This document shows, one piece after another, positions 9,893-22,100 of a stretch of DNA of 64,000 nt. The number at the start of each line of letters is the position of its first letter. Position 1 is the first letter of the stretch. The stretch covers positions 155,162 to 219,161 of the forward strand of contig BDIU01000205.1 in NCBI GenBank assembly GCA_002118135.1, read 5' to 3'. The notes under the pieces are model-generated. The model searched no databases. It was not told the DNA's origin and saw nothing but the letters and a program-made list of their open reading frames with translations. Source of the stretch: Trebouxia sp. TZW2008 (lineage: Eukaryota; Chlorophyta; Trebouxiophyceae; Trebouxiales; Trebouxiaceae). The position numbers were made by a program, and so were the translations under genes.

Positions 9893-12837
9893 TCATTTCT
9901 TCAGCGGTGACTGTCTGAAGGTAATTGAGAGACGTCTTGGACCTGCCAGATCTGCCTTGCTGATGCCATGTGTATACATGTATCTAGCCTCCTTGGTGAT
10001 CACCTGCAACAGCATGGAAAAACTTGTAAAACACTACATTACTAATGCACTGTTACTGAGTAAGATCAAGTCTGAGGTCAAGGCATGCCCTGTCCTTGGA
10101 AAACGCCAATGCATGCACAAACTTTGACTGATCATGCGCAGCACATTCTGAGAGTGGGGTCAGAGCAAATACAGCACAGTTGGGTTCAGTCCTATACCCA
10201 CAGCGCATTTGATGCAACCACGTAGTCAACAATATGGCAGTGTAGTGGCACAAGAAGGTGCTGCACAAAACTGCGCAGTTCTGCAGCTATGCGTGTGAGC
10301 AACATGACGCTGCAATGGTCCCAAGATAGCTACCAAAGTCTGCAGAGTGCATGAGACACATTGAGGCAACAACAAGCGCCATTCTGCAAACAAGCACCTA
10401 TGTATGCCAGTAACATGTACATCAGCAACATGGGACAGCAGTAGCACCACAGCGCGCTATATGAACCTGCAGACATGCGGCTATGCATGGAAGCTATGTA
10501 TGTCAGCAACATGTAAGTTAGTAACATGGAACAGCAGTAGCACCAGGGCATGCTACATGGACCTGTGGCCAAGTGGCTATGAATGTAAGCAACATGATGC
10601 CGCATTAGCATAACAGGATGCTAGACCCACCTGCAGAGTGCAAGGCGGTAACTCAACTGCAACGCTGTGAGCCTTCTTGCTGCAGCTGAAGGTCATCACG
10701 GCCGGCCCTGCCAGACTCAACGTCACAATCTTGTCTGTGGATAGCTGCCTGTAGTCATTGAAGAGTAAGGTGAGGAAATGTGAGCAAGGCAAACCAGTTT
10801 CTTTTGGGTGAAAGATTCTAGCTTGGGATCTTGATGACTGCCAACCCTGCCAGACTCAGTGCCGCAAATATTGTCTATGGGAAGTTGCCTGTAGCCGTTG
10901 AGAGAACCTTACATAGACCACTACAGACTTTAGACAGAATGGCTCAACCAATGGTTTGTGCACCTGTATTTGCAGCTTCAACAAAAGCTGTGGCACATAC
11001 AATTGGACATGCATGAGGCTGCATCACAGCCGTCAAAATAAATTATGTATGCAACAGCGTAACCAATAGAAGAAGTTGCTGTGCACCTGTCATCCACATG
11101 GGGCTTCAGCCAGTGCCCTAGGGCTTTCTGATAGTCTATTGCATTGGCTTCATTGGGCTGGAAGGCTGCCAGCAAAGGGATGCTTTGCATGCGCTGGATG
11201 AGCATCAGCAGCTGGGTAGGGAAAGCTGTTGCGCCTGCTATCACTGTACGCTTGCCCAGGTCCATCTCAGCGCCCCACCGCTTTCCCCTGCAAGCAACAA
11301 AGCATGGTTCCATGAAAGCATTGGTCAGTCGCCACTCTGCTGCAGCTAATATTCAGGTGATGATGGTGATCGCAATGGCACTGGCTTTGATGCCAAATTG
11401 TGAGGATGATCATGTTCATGCCTGCCTTCAGTGGGGCTGGCCGGCAAAGTTCTGTTTGTTGCATTCGGTCTGTTGCATTCGGTCAGTTGCATTCGGTCTG
11501 TTGCCTGACCTAGTGCAAATGTGCTACATTCAGCGCTGCATTTGAAGCTTAGCAGCCACATCACACTAAGCTACTATCCCGCCGGGGGCATACACATGCA
11601 GCATGTGTGCAAGGTTCTCCCCAATATGGCAAAAGGTGACACTTACCTGTGCTTGCCATTGAAGATGCTGTCTTTCCAATGTGGAGCACATGTGTCCAGC
11701 ATGTCAATGAGGTCCTTCTCCTCTTCCTCAGTGACAAAACTTGGTATGCGATATTCCCCACTCAATGTTGCATGAGGTATGGGCTGCAATCTTGAAGATG
11801 CAACCGCATGCAGCTGTTGCGCATCTGTTTGTGCATGCTGCTGCAAGCTGCGTGCAGGACTGTCATGTAACTCTGGCTCGTCTTCAAGACGGTTTTGGTT
11901 GTTATCGTGCCGTGCAGGCTCTTCTTTGCTCTTTCTGGCTACGTTTGGTAAAGTGTCTGCATGCAATGGTATTTCTGCGGACAAGAACTTTTTTTCAGCT
12001 TGCCACAGACGGATCAACGAGCACTTCAACAGTCAGAGCCCATGCATACCTGGTTTTTCTGGAGACGGGCAATGCTGTTTTGTAGATTGTGCTTCGGCAG
12101 CTTGCTTTGCTTTAGGCTTTAGCAACGGGCGCTTCAAACTATCCCGCTGGCAAGTGGCACTCTCAACGTGTACACTGATGACCGCCAAAGGCACCTGGTC
12201 AGGCACCGGCCAAGGTCACTACTACGCCAGATGGTTCAAACTTCGCTCAGCTTCCAACATGCAGGAGGTTCTTCGCACCTGCTTGCCGCAAAGAGGACAC
12301 TCTGCAAAAGCGCTGCCTTCCGCTGTGCGTGCCGGACCAGACAAGGCAAAAGCCCGCTTTCGCTTTTTGCTCTGCGTCTTCAGTTCGTGAAAAGATCACA
12401 GACAAGGAGCACCGGTTGACCGGGGGAGGCGCTCCGACTGTTCAGCGACGCTGTGGCGCCAGCGTGATGTCAACAACGCACACTATGTCCCTGAATACAG
12501 GTCACCTGCGCTATCAAGGAAGTCAAGACGGAAGTTGGAGCTTTCTGCACGGGTCGAACTGCACCCACATGACACTTGACCCCCCAACCGCCCCGTGATC
12601 TTCAACTATTTCTTTGATGCTCGTGCCTGACGCCGGAGGCCTGCCGTTCATCGTCTTGCTCGCCAGGACTATTGGAATAACGGCCGCTCCAGACTGGCTT
12701 GAGCTCGCTTTGAGAGGCGGCTTTAGGTCAAGTGTGAGTATCTGCATCACCTCGCAGTCGTGTTCGTCCGTTGCGGAAGACTGCCTTGGAAAGCCTTGCA
12801 AGGCCGCAGCAACATTCTCAGCGGTGAACACCGACAT
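9893..12837 (-). CDS. AlkB-like 2OG-Fe(II) dioxygenase with UBZ4 zinc finger
   Basis: Minus-strand exons are 12837-12565 (donor uncertain), 12371-12226, 12174-12050, 11974-11647, 11287-11087, 10748-10631 and 10003-9893. Phases match from exon 2 on; the total is about 433 aa. Exons 2-3 encode a basic stretch SKKRKR, then CPLCGKQV followed by HVESATC, a UBZ4-like ubiquitin-binding zinc finger as in RAD18-type repair proteins. Exons 4-7 encode an AlkB fold: IPSFVTEEEEKDLI, GHWLKPHVDDR (iron ligands H-x-D), LSLAGPAVMTF, YMYTHGI (second histidine) and GPRRLSITFR (2-oxoglutarate arginines). AlkB enzymes oxidatively remove methyl groups from nucleic acids or proteins; the AlkB part resembles a plant ALKBH group by memory of motifs. 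The gene starts 335 bp from the divergent ARM-kinase gene. Confidence 0.85.
10395..10612. repeat. About 100-bp tandem repeat in AlkB intron 6
   Basis: A unit containing GTAACATG, ACAGCAGTAGCACC and GCTATG occurs at least twice (starting near 10409 and 10510) with a third degraded copy near 10280. It lies in the intron before the last AlkB exon. Confidence 0.65.
10825..10900 (-). repeat. Echo of AlkB exon 6 start
   Basis: The segment around 10833-10890 matches 10695-10755 (CTGCCAGACTCA ... TTGTCT ... TGCCTGTAG), that is, the acceptor and first part of AlkB exon 6. It is placed upstream in the transcript and is frame-broken. Confidence 0.75.
11452..11506. repeat. Short 15-bp tandem repeat
   Basis: GTTGCATTCGGTC is repeated three times in tandem inside AlkB intron 4. 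It is a simple minisatellite with no visible function. Confidence 0.8.
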
Positions 12838-13172
12838 AGCGACGCCGTTTGGCTAATTTCGTGTGTGTTCGTCACTCTCGCCAGCTAGATCAACTTGATA
12901 GCTTACTAAGGCTCTTTCGAGTCGTCGGCACTTACGGCCAGCAGGCGGCCAGATAAAGCCTGCGGGAAGCTTCAAACGAAGCAATCAGCCTGCAGCGCAG
13001 GCTTGCGTTGCTTGATGCGGCATATACGGCCAAGGGAGGGAAGCAGCAAAGCTGCTTGTCCCAGCTAGTGTGACTCGAAATTTACTTGCTGCGAACAGCG
13101 TCAGAGCCTCAGACTTCAGCCCATATCAGGCAACAGTCGAAGCACACAGCAAAGCAGTAGTTGTGGGTGGTG
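12838..13172. promoter_or_regulatory. Bidirectional promoter region
   Basis: 335 bp separate the start codons of the divergent AlkB gene (-) and the ARM-kinase gene (+). No other coding signal is seen, so both promoters and 5' UTRs must lie here. Specific elements cannot be assigned. Confidence 0.55.
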
Positions 13173-16100
13173 ATGGGCAAATTCAAAGACAAGCTCAATA
13201 AGTTCACACGCTCAGTTGTCGGTCCGACCACTGCGCTAAAACAAAGAGATAGCTCAGAATTTGGGCCCTCAGGAGTCAATTCCTCCAGACCATTGCAAGA
13301 CAGTGCTGAACAAGATGTCGCTGCCATCAGCAAAGCATACAGGTAAGACACGTGTGACTTGACTATCTAAGTTGACCTAGCTTTGGTAAGCTGTCAAGAC
13401 TCGGATAGTAAGGCAAAAGATGACCAACCCCAACTCTCATGCTGCATGTTCCCTGTCATGATGCACCATGCTGTCACATTAATTGTGTGAGATGCTGCTG
13501 ACGACCACCTTCTTATGTGTTTCCTGCTTTTGTCATGACCCTCATACTTGATGTCTTGGCTGTTTAGCATCCTGAGTTGTGAACATCTCCTGAATAGATG
13601 CTCCTCTTCCCCTGCAGGGAAGTCCCAGCTGCAGTGGCAAAGACTGATGGCATGCCACGTGTCATGGCAGTCAACGGCGGCGCACTGCACTCAGACGTTG
13701 TATCACCAGCAGTCAGACCAGCGTTTGGTCAAGTACAGGACACTGCACTGCAGCATGACACCTCAGCTGCTGTTGCACAGCCACGCTCTCGCCGCCTGCA
13801 CACCAACAGCTCCATAGAGCAAGCAGAAACTGTAAGCAGCACAGAGCAATCAACCTTCGCCTCTGGTCCTCACAACATGCAGCGCAGCTCTGCAGAGACT
13901 GCGTCAGAGTTCTCGCCTTTTGGGGCTTCCCTTTCTGATGGCATTCCGCCTGCTTTCCACACTGGCAGCAGTGCACAATCTGCCAATAGGCTGGCGCCCA
14001 CTCCTGGCATGCGCTACACTGTCAACCTGGCCACAGGCAAGTCTAGTCTCTGGAGTCCTTCAGTCTGCAGTGCATTGCACAAGTCTTGGCTTGCTGGTTA
14101 GCACTGCACAATCTGCCAATAGGCTGGCGTACACTACACTGTCAATCTGGCCACAAGCAAGTTCAGTCATTGAGTATTTTGACTTTGCAATGCGCTGCTA
14201 AGGTTTGAGCATGACGTGCGGTACAATGTCGATTTTGCCACTGGCAACCTCAGTCACCAAGTGGTCTCTACTGCAATGGACTTCAAGTCTGGCCTCATGC
14301 AAGTTCAATCCTCATCTATATGAGTCTGTCCAGCGCATTGCAAACGTCAGGGCATCCTGATTTGCAATGCCCAATCTGCCGGTAGGATCGCGCCCACTTC
14401 TGGCGCATGCTACATTGTCAATCTGGCCACAGGCAAGTGCAGTCATGAAGTGTCCGCAAGGTGCATTGCGCTGTCAGTCTGACCACACACAAGCTCCTCA
14501 GCTGCCACAAGTTTCAGAGGGTAAGGTGGGTGGCCAGATAGGTTCCTTGCAGCGGTGACAACACAATGGTTGGGTAGTTACATACTGTGCAGCCAAGTCT
14601 TGGTCAAAACAAAGGCTGCCTCAAGCCACAGAGGGCGAGATAGAGGGCTTTGCCATTGTCAAGCGACATTAATCTGTGCAACAAAGTCTGGTTTGAGTCT
14701 AAGCCCGACACAACATGCTGACCCTTGGCTCCATGCTGTGCAGCCAAGTCTGGGTCAAGTTTGAGGCTGCCGCAAGACACAGAGGGTGAGATAGAGGGCC
14801 TGGTGGAGCAGCTACAGCAGGGCAGTGCAGAAGATCGCGGGCTGGCGGCTGAGAAGCTGTTTAACAAGGCTGCAGAGGACGAGCAGGCCCGACAAAAAGC
14901 TGCTGCTATTGGCGTCATCCAACCCTTGGTAGGCTCAATGGCTGGTTGCCACAAACAGAAAGTTTTTTGTTGAGATGAATGGCAGTCAAGGCGCAGTCAG
15001 GAAGCATCAGAGCCCTCGAAAGTGTCACAGCGCTTCTTGACATCCCGTTTGACATGCCTGTCAAGGATGCAAGCAGGACGCTTATTCATCTCCTCACCTG
15101 TTTTGGTTGTGAAATCGTCTCCATCAGCATCAGCTTGACAGCTGATAGCAGAGCGCAGGTACTGGGTAGACCACAAGATTCAGGTCGTTTCTGATCGTCT
15201 GACATGGACTAGAATTGTAGCATGTCTTCCACCAGACATTCCCAGCTGTGGGGGTGGATCCATCGCAAACGAGGCTAAAAGCCCATGCAGTGCAACATGT
15301 GAGCACATGTAAACCATGCGTAGTGTTAATTATGGTCCCACATTCCGGCACATGTGCTAGGTGTGTGTGGTCAAGTCCTGTCTCGCCAGGCAGGCTTGTT
15401 CTGAGCATCTGGCATACTGTGCATAGTGCATAGTGTCTGAGCACTAAGCTTATGACATGAAATGTATGATTGCAGTTTCGAGTGCTGCATGATGGCAAGG
15501 AGAGGGGCCGCATGTACGCTGGCTATGCGCTGAGCATCATCAGTTTGCACACACAAGCCACGCGCAATTTGTTGTCGCGCAGCTTCTCAAGTAGATTACA
15601 TGAATGCAGGTCCGACTGCTGCATGATGGCATGGAGAGCGGCCGCATGTATGCTGGCTATGCGCTGAGCAGCATCATCAGTTGGTGCACACAAGCTACAC
15701 ACACTTTGTTGACGCACAGCTTCTGAAGCAGATTACATGAATGCAGGTTTGACTGCTGCATGATGGCAAGGAGAGCGGCCGCATGTATGCTGGCTATGCG
15801 CTGAGCAGCATCAACTCGCACACACAAGCTACGCACAGTGTGTTGACGCACAGCTTCTCAAGCAGATTACATGCATACAGGTTTGACTGCTGCATGATGG
15901 CAAGGAGAGCGGCGGGATGTATGCTGGCTATGCGCTGAGCAGCATCAATCTGCACACACAAGCTACGCACACTTTGTTGACGCACAGCTTCTGAAGCAGG
16001 TTACCTATGTGCAGGTCCGACTGCTGCATGATGGGAAGGAGAGGGGCCGCATGTATGCTGGCTATGCCCTCAGCAGCATCATCTCTCCCCACACTGGCAT

Positions 16101-19100
16101 GACTGAGATCAGAGCAGCTGGGGTCATTCCTGCTCTGGTGTCTGTCCTGAGCACGTCCAGGGTAAGCAACCATTTGCCCAGTCACATTCCATCTTGTCTT
16201 GCAAGGTTGCCTTCAGCTTATTGTCATGCTTGTTCATGCCACATTCTGCATTTCAATGGCTCAGTCCCATTTTGTACGAAACTGCCCCAAATGTGCCATC
16301 TCAACCCGATTGTCCCCATCATCATGCTTGGGGTGGGGCTTCGTAATCCTGCTAGGTGCATACAGACGCAGTGAACTGCCTCCAAGTCATTCTGCCTAAA
16401 GCCATGTTGTACTAGCAGACATATGACGTCACTTCGTGCAAATGGAAAGCTGCCATCTGACCACTTGAGTGGTTCCAGCCACTTGTGCATTTGACCAAAA
16501 CCATGTTTCACAGACAGCCCTTGGGCCACACACCCTTAGCACCTGTGCTAAGATGTGGAATGCACTTTTGTCATGGTTGCAGCTGTTGTCATAGTTGCTT
16601 CTGCTGCTGCTTCTGCTGCTGGCGCTCGCATGAGTGTTATCATCTTTCACATTTGCAGGCAATGGCAAGTAAGAAGGGTGCCATGCGGGCGCTGGGGCGA
16701 GTGGTGCGCAATGACGAAGCAGCCAATGAGGTGGTGGCCGCGGGTGGCCTGGTCCCTATCATTACCCTATTGGACTGCAATGACAACTCAGTGGTCAGGA
16801 GGTAAGCTCTGCCCTGACATTCCAAGGCTTGTTGAATAGTCTTGAACACTCAACACTGACTGTGAATGTGTCCGTGTTGACGCTCATTGACAATAGTGAA
16901 TGTTGGTGTCGACATGCATGATGCTGGACATAAACTGTTTTGGCAAAGCAAGACTCTGACTCCACGTATGCCCAGCATCTGTGGCGGACAGTTCAGTGCC
17001 TGTTGTACATGCCGCTGCTGTTGCTTGCAGCACCAGTCAGCTGTGTACTTCACACTACTCAACACGGGAGAGTGCTGCAAAGAGAGGAACAGGTTTTCAG
17101 TGCTGGTGTTGAGAAGCTTCTGTCTGGTCATTGTGGCGGTCTCTGCAGATGCTTGATTATCGTCATCATTTATATGCTTGTCAGTGAGGTCCATGAACTC
17201 CTCAAGAGCATCCAGGAAATGTGCAGTGCTTGTTCAAAGGCACCAACTGTCAATGCACAATAAATCTCATTTGTTTGGCCATCTGTGCAGGTGTCTGATG
17301 GCGCTGTTTTTCATGCATGCGGACAAAGGGGTGCTGCAAGGAGAGGTTGTGTCAGCGGGTGCAGTGCCTGGCGTTATCAAGCTGTGCAGCAGTGCTAACT
17401 CTGAAGTGCAAGCAGTATCAGTCATTGGCATCCAGAGTTTTCTGGTCTAACCACTGTACCATTTATGCAGGTGCTTGATGGCGCTGTATTTCATTGGAGC
17501 GGACAAGGAAGTGCTGCAAGGGGAGATTGTGTCAGCAGGTGCAGTGCCTGGTGCCATCAAGCTGTGCAGCAGTGCCAACTCTGAAGTGCAAGCAGAGGCG
17601 GCTGATCTGCTCAAGGTGGGCTTGTTCATTTCTATGAGCATTCACTTTGGGGAGTTGGCACAGTCAATACTGCTATTGAGCCAGGGCTGTAAGGTGGCTA
17701 AGTCATGTCCCCTGGAGTTGTGGCTGCTTGTCTTGAATGCCAACTATGCCTTACGGAGTCAAGCGTACCAGTGGGTTGAAGCCCAGCTGCCACTACTGAC
17801 AAGATGGCTGTGTTGTGTCGCCTCAGGCCGTGCTGCTTGCATTGACTGGCAGCCCTGCTCAACGGAATGCGCTGAAGCCAGGCAGCATTTGTTATTGTGT
17901 GGGCTTTTGCTTGCTGATGAGGACTTTTGCAGTGGCAGGGCCGATCGCGTGTTTCTTGTGTGATTAGGCATTGCTGTACCTGGTTGCAGGTGCTAGCACG
18001 CAATCCAAGAGCAGCTGTGACCATAGTCCAGGCAGATGCACTGCCAGCATTGGCCATGACTGCTGGAGAAGGCCTCACAGAGCGTGCCCAAACCAATGCT
18101 ATCAAGGTATACCCATTGACCTGCATGTCGCAGAGTGAGTACTGGACTTTGCTTTCAGAACCTGCCACGCAGTTGCAGCGTGCTGATCATGACATCATAT
18201 GACTCAACGGATGGAGGGCACCATTATGCTCTTGAGCATGGAAGCGTGACCTTTACCTTCCCTGAGCCTTGTGCCAGCATGCACACACGCTCATGGACAT
18301 GCCACCTGTCATGCTGTGCAATGGCTGTAGTATCAGCTTTGAAACAGTTGCAAGCTTAATTTATTGCCTTTCAATGCCCTTACGCCTGCTGCCTTTGGAT
18401 TTAACAATAGTCTGAGTACTGGCTTTTCTGAAGCTGACTTGCTTGTTATACTGCCATATGTCCAGAAGACGATCTCACCAAACTTCATTTTGTCACAGGC
18501 CATACAGAGGCTGGCAGGGACTCACAGCGTGGAGGCCATGGTCTGGAACAGCCCTGCTGGCCGCTTCCTGGACCCACAGGTATGCCAAAGTCTTGAGTAA
18601 TTTGACCTGCTTCTACTGACAGAAGCTCCTGTTATGATGTCAAAAGGCACAAACCCTTCAAACTTTTTACTCATACGCATAGCTGTAACCAAAGTCAGCC
18701 AGTTTTTACAGTAAGCCTGAGTCTGCTGATCTGTTACATGTGAGCGTATCATGCCATTGCCATGTCTCATGTGCAACAATACAATGTGCTGCGAGGCATT
18801 GGTAACTCACAACAATCTCCTACACCCTTTGCTTTTGGACCTTATGCACTGGATACTTCAAGCAGCATAAGGTATGGGCTGCTGTGCTTATCAACTACTG
18901 GGTAAAGTGGTTTTCGCAATTTTGCACGTGTACCGTAACAAACCAACGAAGTATTGTACGTGGTGCAGGTTGGAGCTGCCACCAGCACAGTCACAGGTGC
19001 TGGCGGTATTGAGCTGGCAAAGCAGTATTCTGACGGGCAAGCCCTGCTGCAGCATGAGAGGGACCCGCCTGGACATGAGGCTGCACCCAAGTAAGCACAC

Positions 19101-22100
19101 TATTTTCTTTGCAAACCCACAATGCTGTTGTTTTTGCAAAGATCGAGCCTACAGCAAAGCAAGCACAATGGTTTCTGCTGCAGGCCTTTGGGCTACGTTG
19201 CGTATGTGCCATGCTGTTGTCTACAAGCCCTTGTGTGCTGCGCCTGTCCTCTGCCTGCTGTTCAGCCTGATATTGCCCTACTAGTATAGCTTCTGCTTGG
19301 ACCATATGAAATTCAATCAAAGACATCACTTTGTTCACGCCACTGACATAATCTCTGACCCTTGGTTGCAGAACTGCACTGTTTGGGGATGACGTAACCA
19401 CCCTTGCTCTATTGCCATTTCAGAGAAGTTCCAACTGTTTTTCTTGGCCTTGTCCTGTTCTGCCTCAAACTGGGGATGTATGTATGCAGGGGTGTGCAAG
19501 GGAAGGGCCTGGTTGCCCCATTAGTCCACCTTTTAGTCAGCGGGGGCCCTTCTGATCAGGCCCGCGCTGCACGTGCCCTCAGCAACATGGCCACTGACTC
19601 CTCTGTCAAGGAGCAGATAGTTGCAGCAGGTATGGCATCGCCGACACACTGTGTTTTGCATGAGCCTTCTGCATTTGCACATTCTTGCTGCAAAGTAGCA
19701 TATAATTTCTGCAGGTTTGGCATCACCCTGCACCATGCTTTGCATGAGCCTTTTCTGCTTGAAGTGCATTTTGCGTGAGCGACACAGCTGACTCTTCTGT
19801 GAAGGAGCATAGTTGCTGCAGGTTCAACACTGTGCTGAGCAGGAGTCTTTCTTGTTCAGCCTACTTTTTGCCTGAACAGAGTTGCTCATGACCGCTTCTC
19901 ATGCCTTTGCTCAGATCTGCCACTGTGTAGCGCCTCGCTGTTCTGTCAGACTTGATCCAATGCAACAGCTGCGTTCATTTGTGCATTGTACATGTGTGCT
20001 GTGCACTCATCCTGCCCGCAGCAAGCACGTGTCATACCCTAGACATGCTGGTGCCCATCAATAGCCATAGCCACATGATTTTGAGCTGTTTGTATGCTGA
20101 CGGGTTTTGCATGATCTGCAGGTGCTGTGCCAATGCTGATTGAGATAGTGAAGGAGGGCAGCAGTGCAGTGCAGAGTGCTGTTGTAGCTCTGGAGAAGCT
20201 ATGCTCCCATGCGTCAGGTTGGCCATGCTCCTCTTGCCAAAATGCCCTTTCGGCTAGAGCTCTTTCCAACCAAGAATTTGATGTTGCTTATTGCTGTCAT
20301 TTGCCAAAGGCCCCAGAGCGCAGCTCCTGCATGGCATCAATCACCTCCTGTGCAAGGGTGTCAGCCAGCATCTGGAGCTCCTCTGCCTCACGCTAATGTT
20401 GCAATCCATCAGCACCTCAAGGAGAATCTATGACCCTGCCAAGCGCATGCAGAAGCAGATGCACTGTAGATTGTAGACCACCGGTCACAGTGCAATATTC
20501 ACAGGGAGTTCAGCAAGCCACCCTGGCAGATAATTCCCTGTTGCAGACTAAGTTTATGTAGCAGCTGCAAAACTGCTGAAAACACGCGTCAGCTGGGCTG
20601 CTGAGCAAGGCCAAATGTGTGCTTGCACGCAGCAAAGCCATGGTGAGTGGAGTAAGTGAAAGTGACATTCTTGCACTGCTGTTGACCACAGTTTCCTGGC
20701 TGTGTGCTTGCGGTTTGTGCAGTGTTGAAGCGTGGCGGCATTGCTGCGCTGCTGGGTTGAAGAGCAGCCCCTGCACGCTGACTCTACATGGCACAGCAGC
20801 TGCAACTCTGCTTGGCTGATGTCTTGGCTTTGCTGCTAAGTGATGCTGTTTGCATGCTTGCAGGTAGTGAAGCTATGATGAAGCATGGTGGCATTGCTGC
20901 ATTGCTGGAGCTGCTGAATGATGGTCACCTGGAGGCGTGGGCCAGCGCTACCCATACCCTTCACATGCTTTGTACCTCCACGCCCTCCGCCACCCTCATG
21001 ATCATGCAAGCAGGTATGATCCTTGACAAAGTCTTTGGGTGATGCATTTGCCTTGTGTCTTCAAAAGACTTGCTGAATAATGCTCATCTTGAGGCTTGGG
21101 CCAGCGCCACCCACACCCTACATATGCTGTGCACTTCCACACCCTCTGCAACCTCATGATCATGCAAGCAGATAATACGTCTCAGTCGATTTCTGAAGTG
21201 TATGTCCTGGCACACGCTGCCCTCCCCCCTCTGCTGAGCCCCTCGTGTCTCCGGCTGTTATAATTGTGCAAGCAGACATGACTGACGGTCATACATTGCA
21301 ATTGCAATGGTCATTAAGGTGAAGGGTTGTTTGCACCCATGATAAGTCAGCAAAAGAGATAGAGATAGGGAGAATGCATGCTGTGGTTAGCCAACAAGAC
21401 TGATTGCGTGTGTCAAACCCTGATCAAATATCGAGATGATGAAGGCAATCAAGAACAAACTTGAACACCTGCATACGATCCCTTTGCAAGGTGATTTGCT
21501 GACTGCAGGCGGAGTGACAGCACTGATGCATGCTTGTGCTGGCAGCCCAGCAGAGCTTCAGATTGCAACACTAACAGTCCTACGTCAACTGGTTGCTCAG
21601 CCAACAGGGCCTGACGCTTTCCTGGTGGCTCGAGCCATTCCTCTTCTTGCCACACTGCAGCACTCGCTTGTTGGGGAGATCAATGTTGCTGCTACCAAAA
21701 TTCTGGACAGAATCTCAGCAAGCAGTGGCTCTGCTGAAGAAGCTATTGCAGAGGAGCATTCAGTCCAGGTGCGTGGGCCTTTTTTACACGCTGTGCTGTT
21801 TTTCGTGCGAATGTGTCACAATGCAAAGCACTCATAGAGCTTGACATTCTGGACATACTTTCAGACAACAGTGGCTCTACTGATACAATCTTAGCCAGCT
21901 TTTTTCTGCTGAAGAAGCTGGTGAGCGTTCAGTTCAACTGTGTGAGATTTCTGCTGCATATGCCTTGCTTCTGCTTGTGCGACAGCTACAGCAAGCTTGA
22001 AACATGATTTCAGTTGCTGAATGCCACTTGCACAACAGCAACCGGCTGTAGGAAGCTCTCATTGCACTTTGCCAAAAGGTGTGAGGGGTAGAATTGAGAT

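Noticed and set aside
15476..16090. Regular direct repeats that resemble a CRISPR array
   Set aside because: The units are 134 bp, include coding sequence for an ARM exon and a splice acceptor, and have no spacer/repeat alternation of CRISPR type; the DNA is nuclear eukaryotic.
13173..22000. ARM part as a separate gene from the methyltransferase and kinase
   Set aside because: Phases match at every junction, no stop follows exon 13, and exon 14 holds the start of the methyltransferase domain with no ATG of its own.
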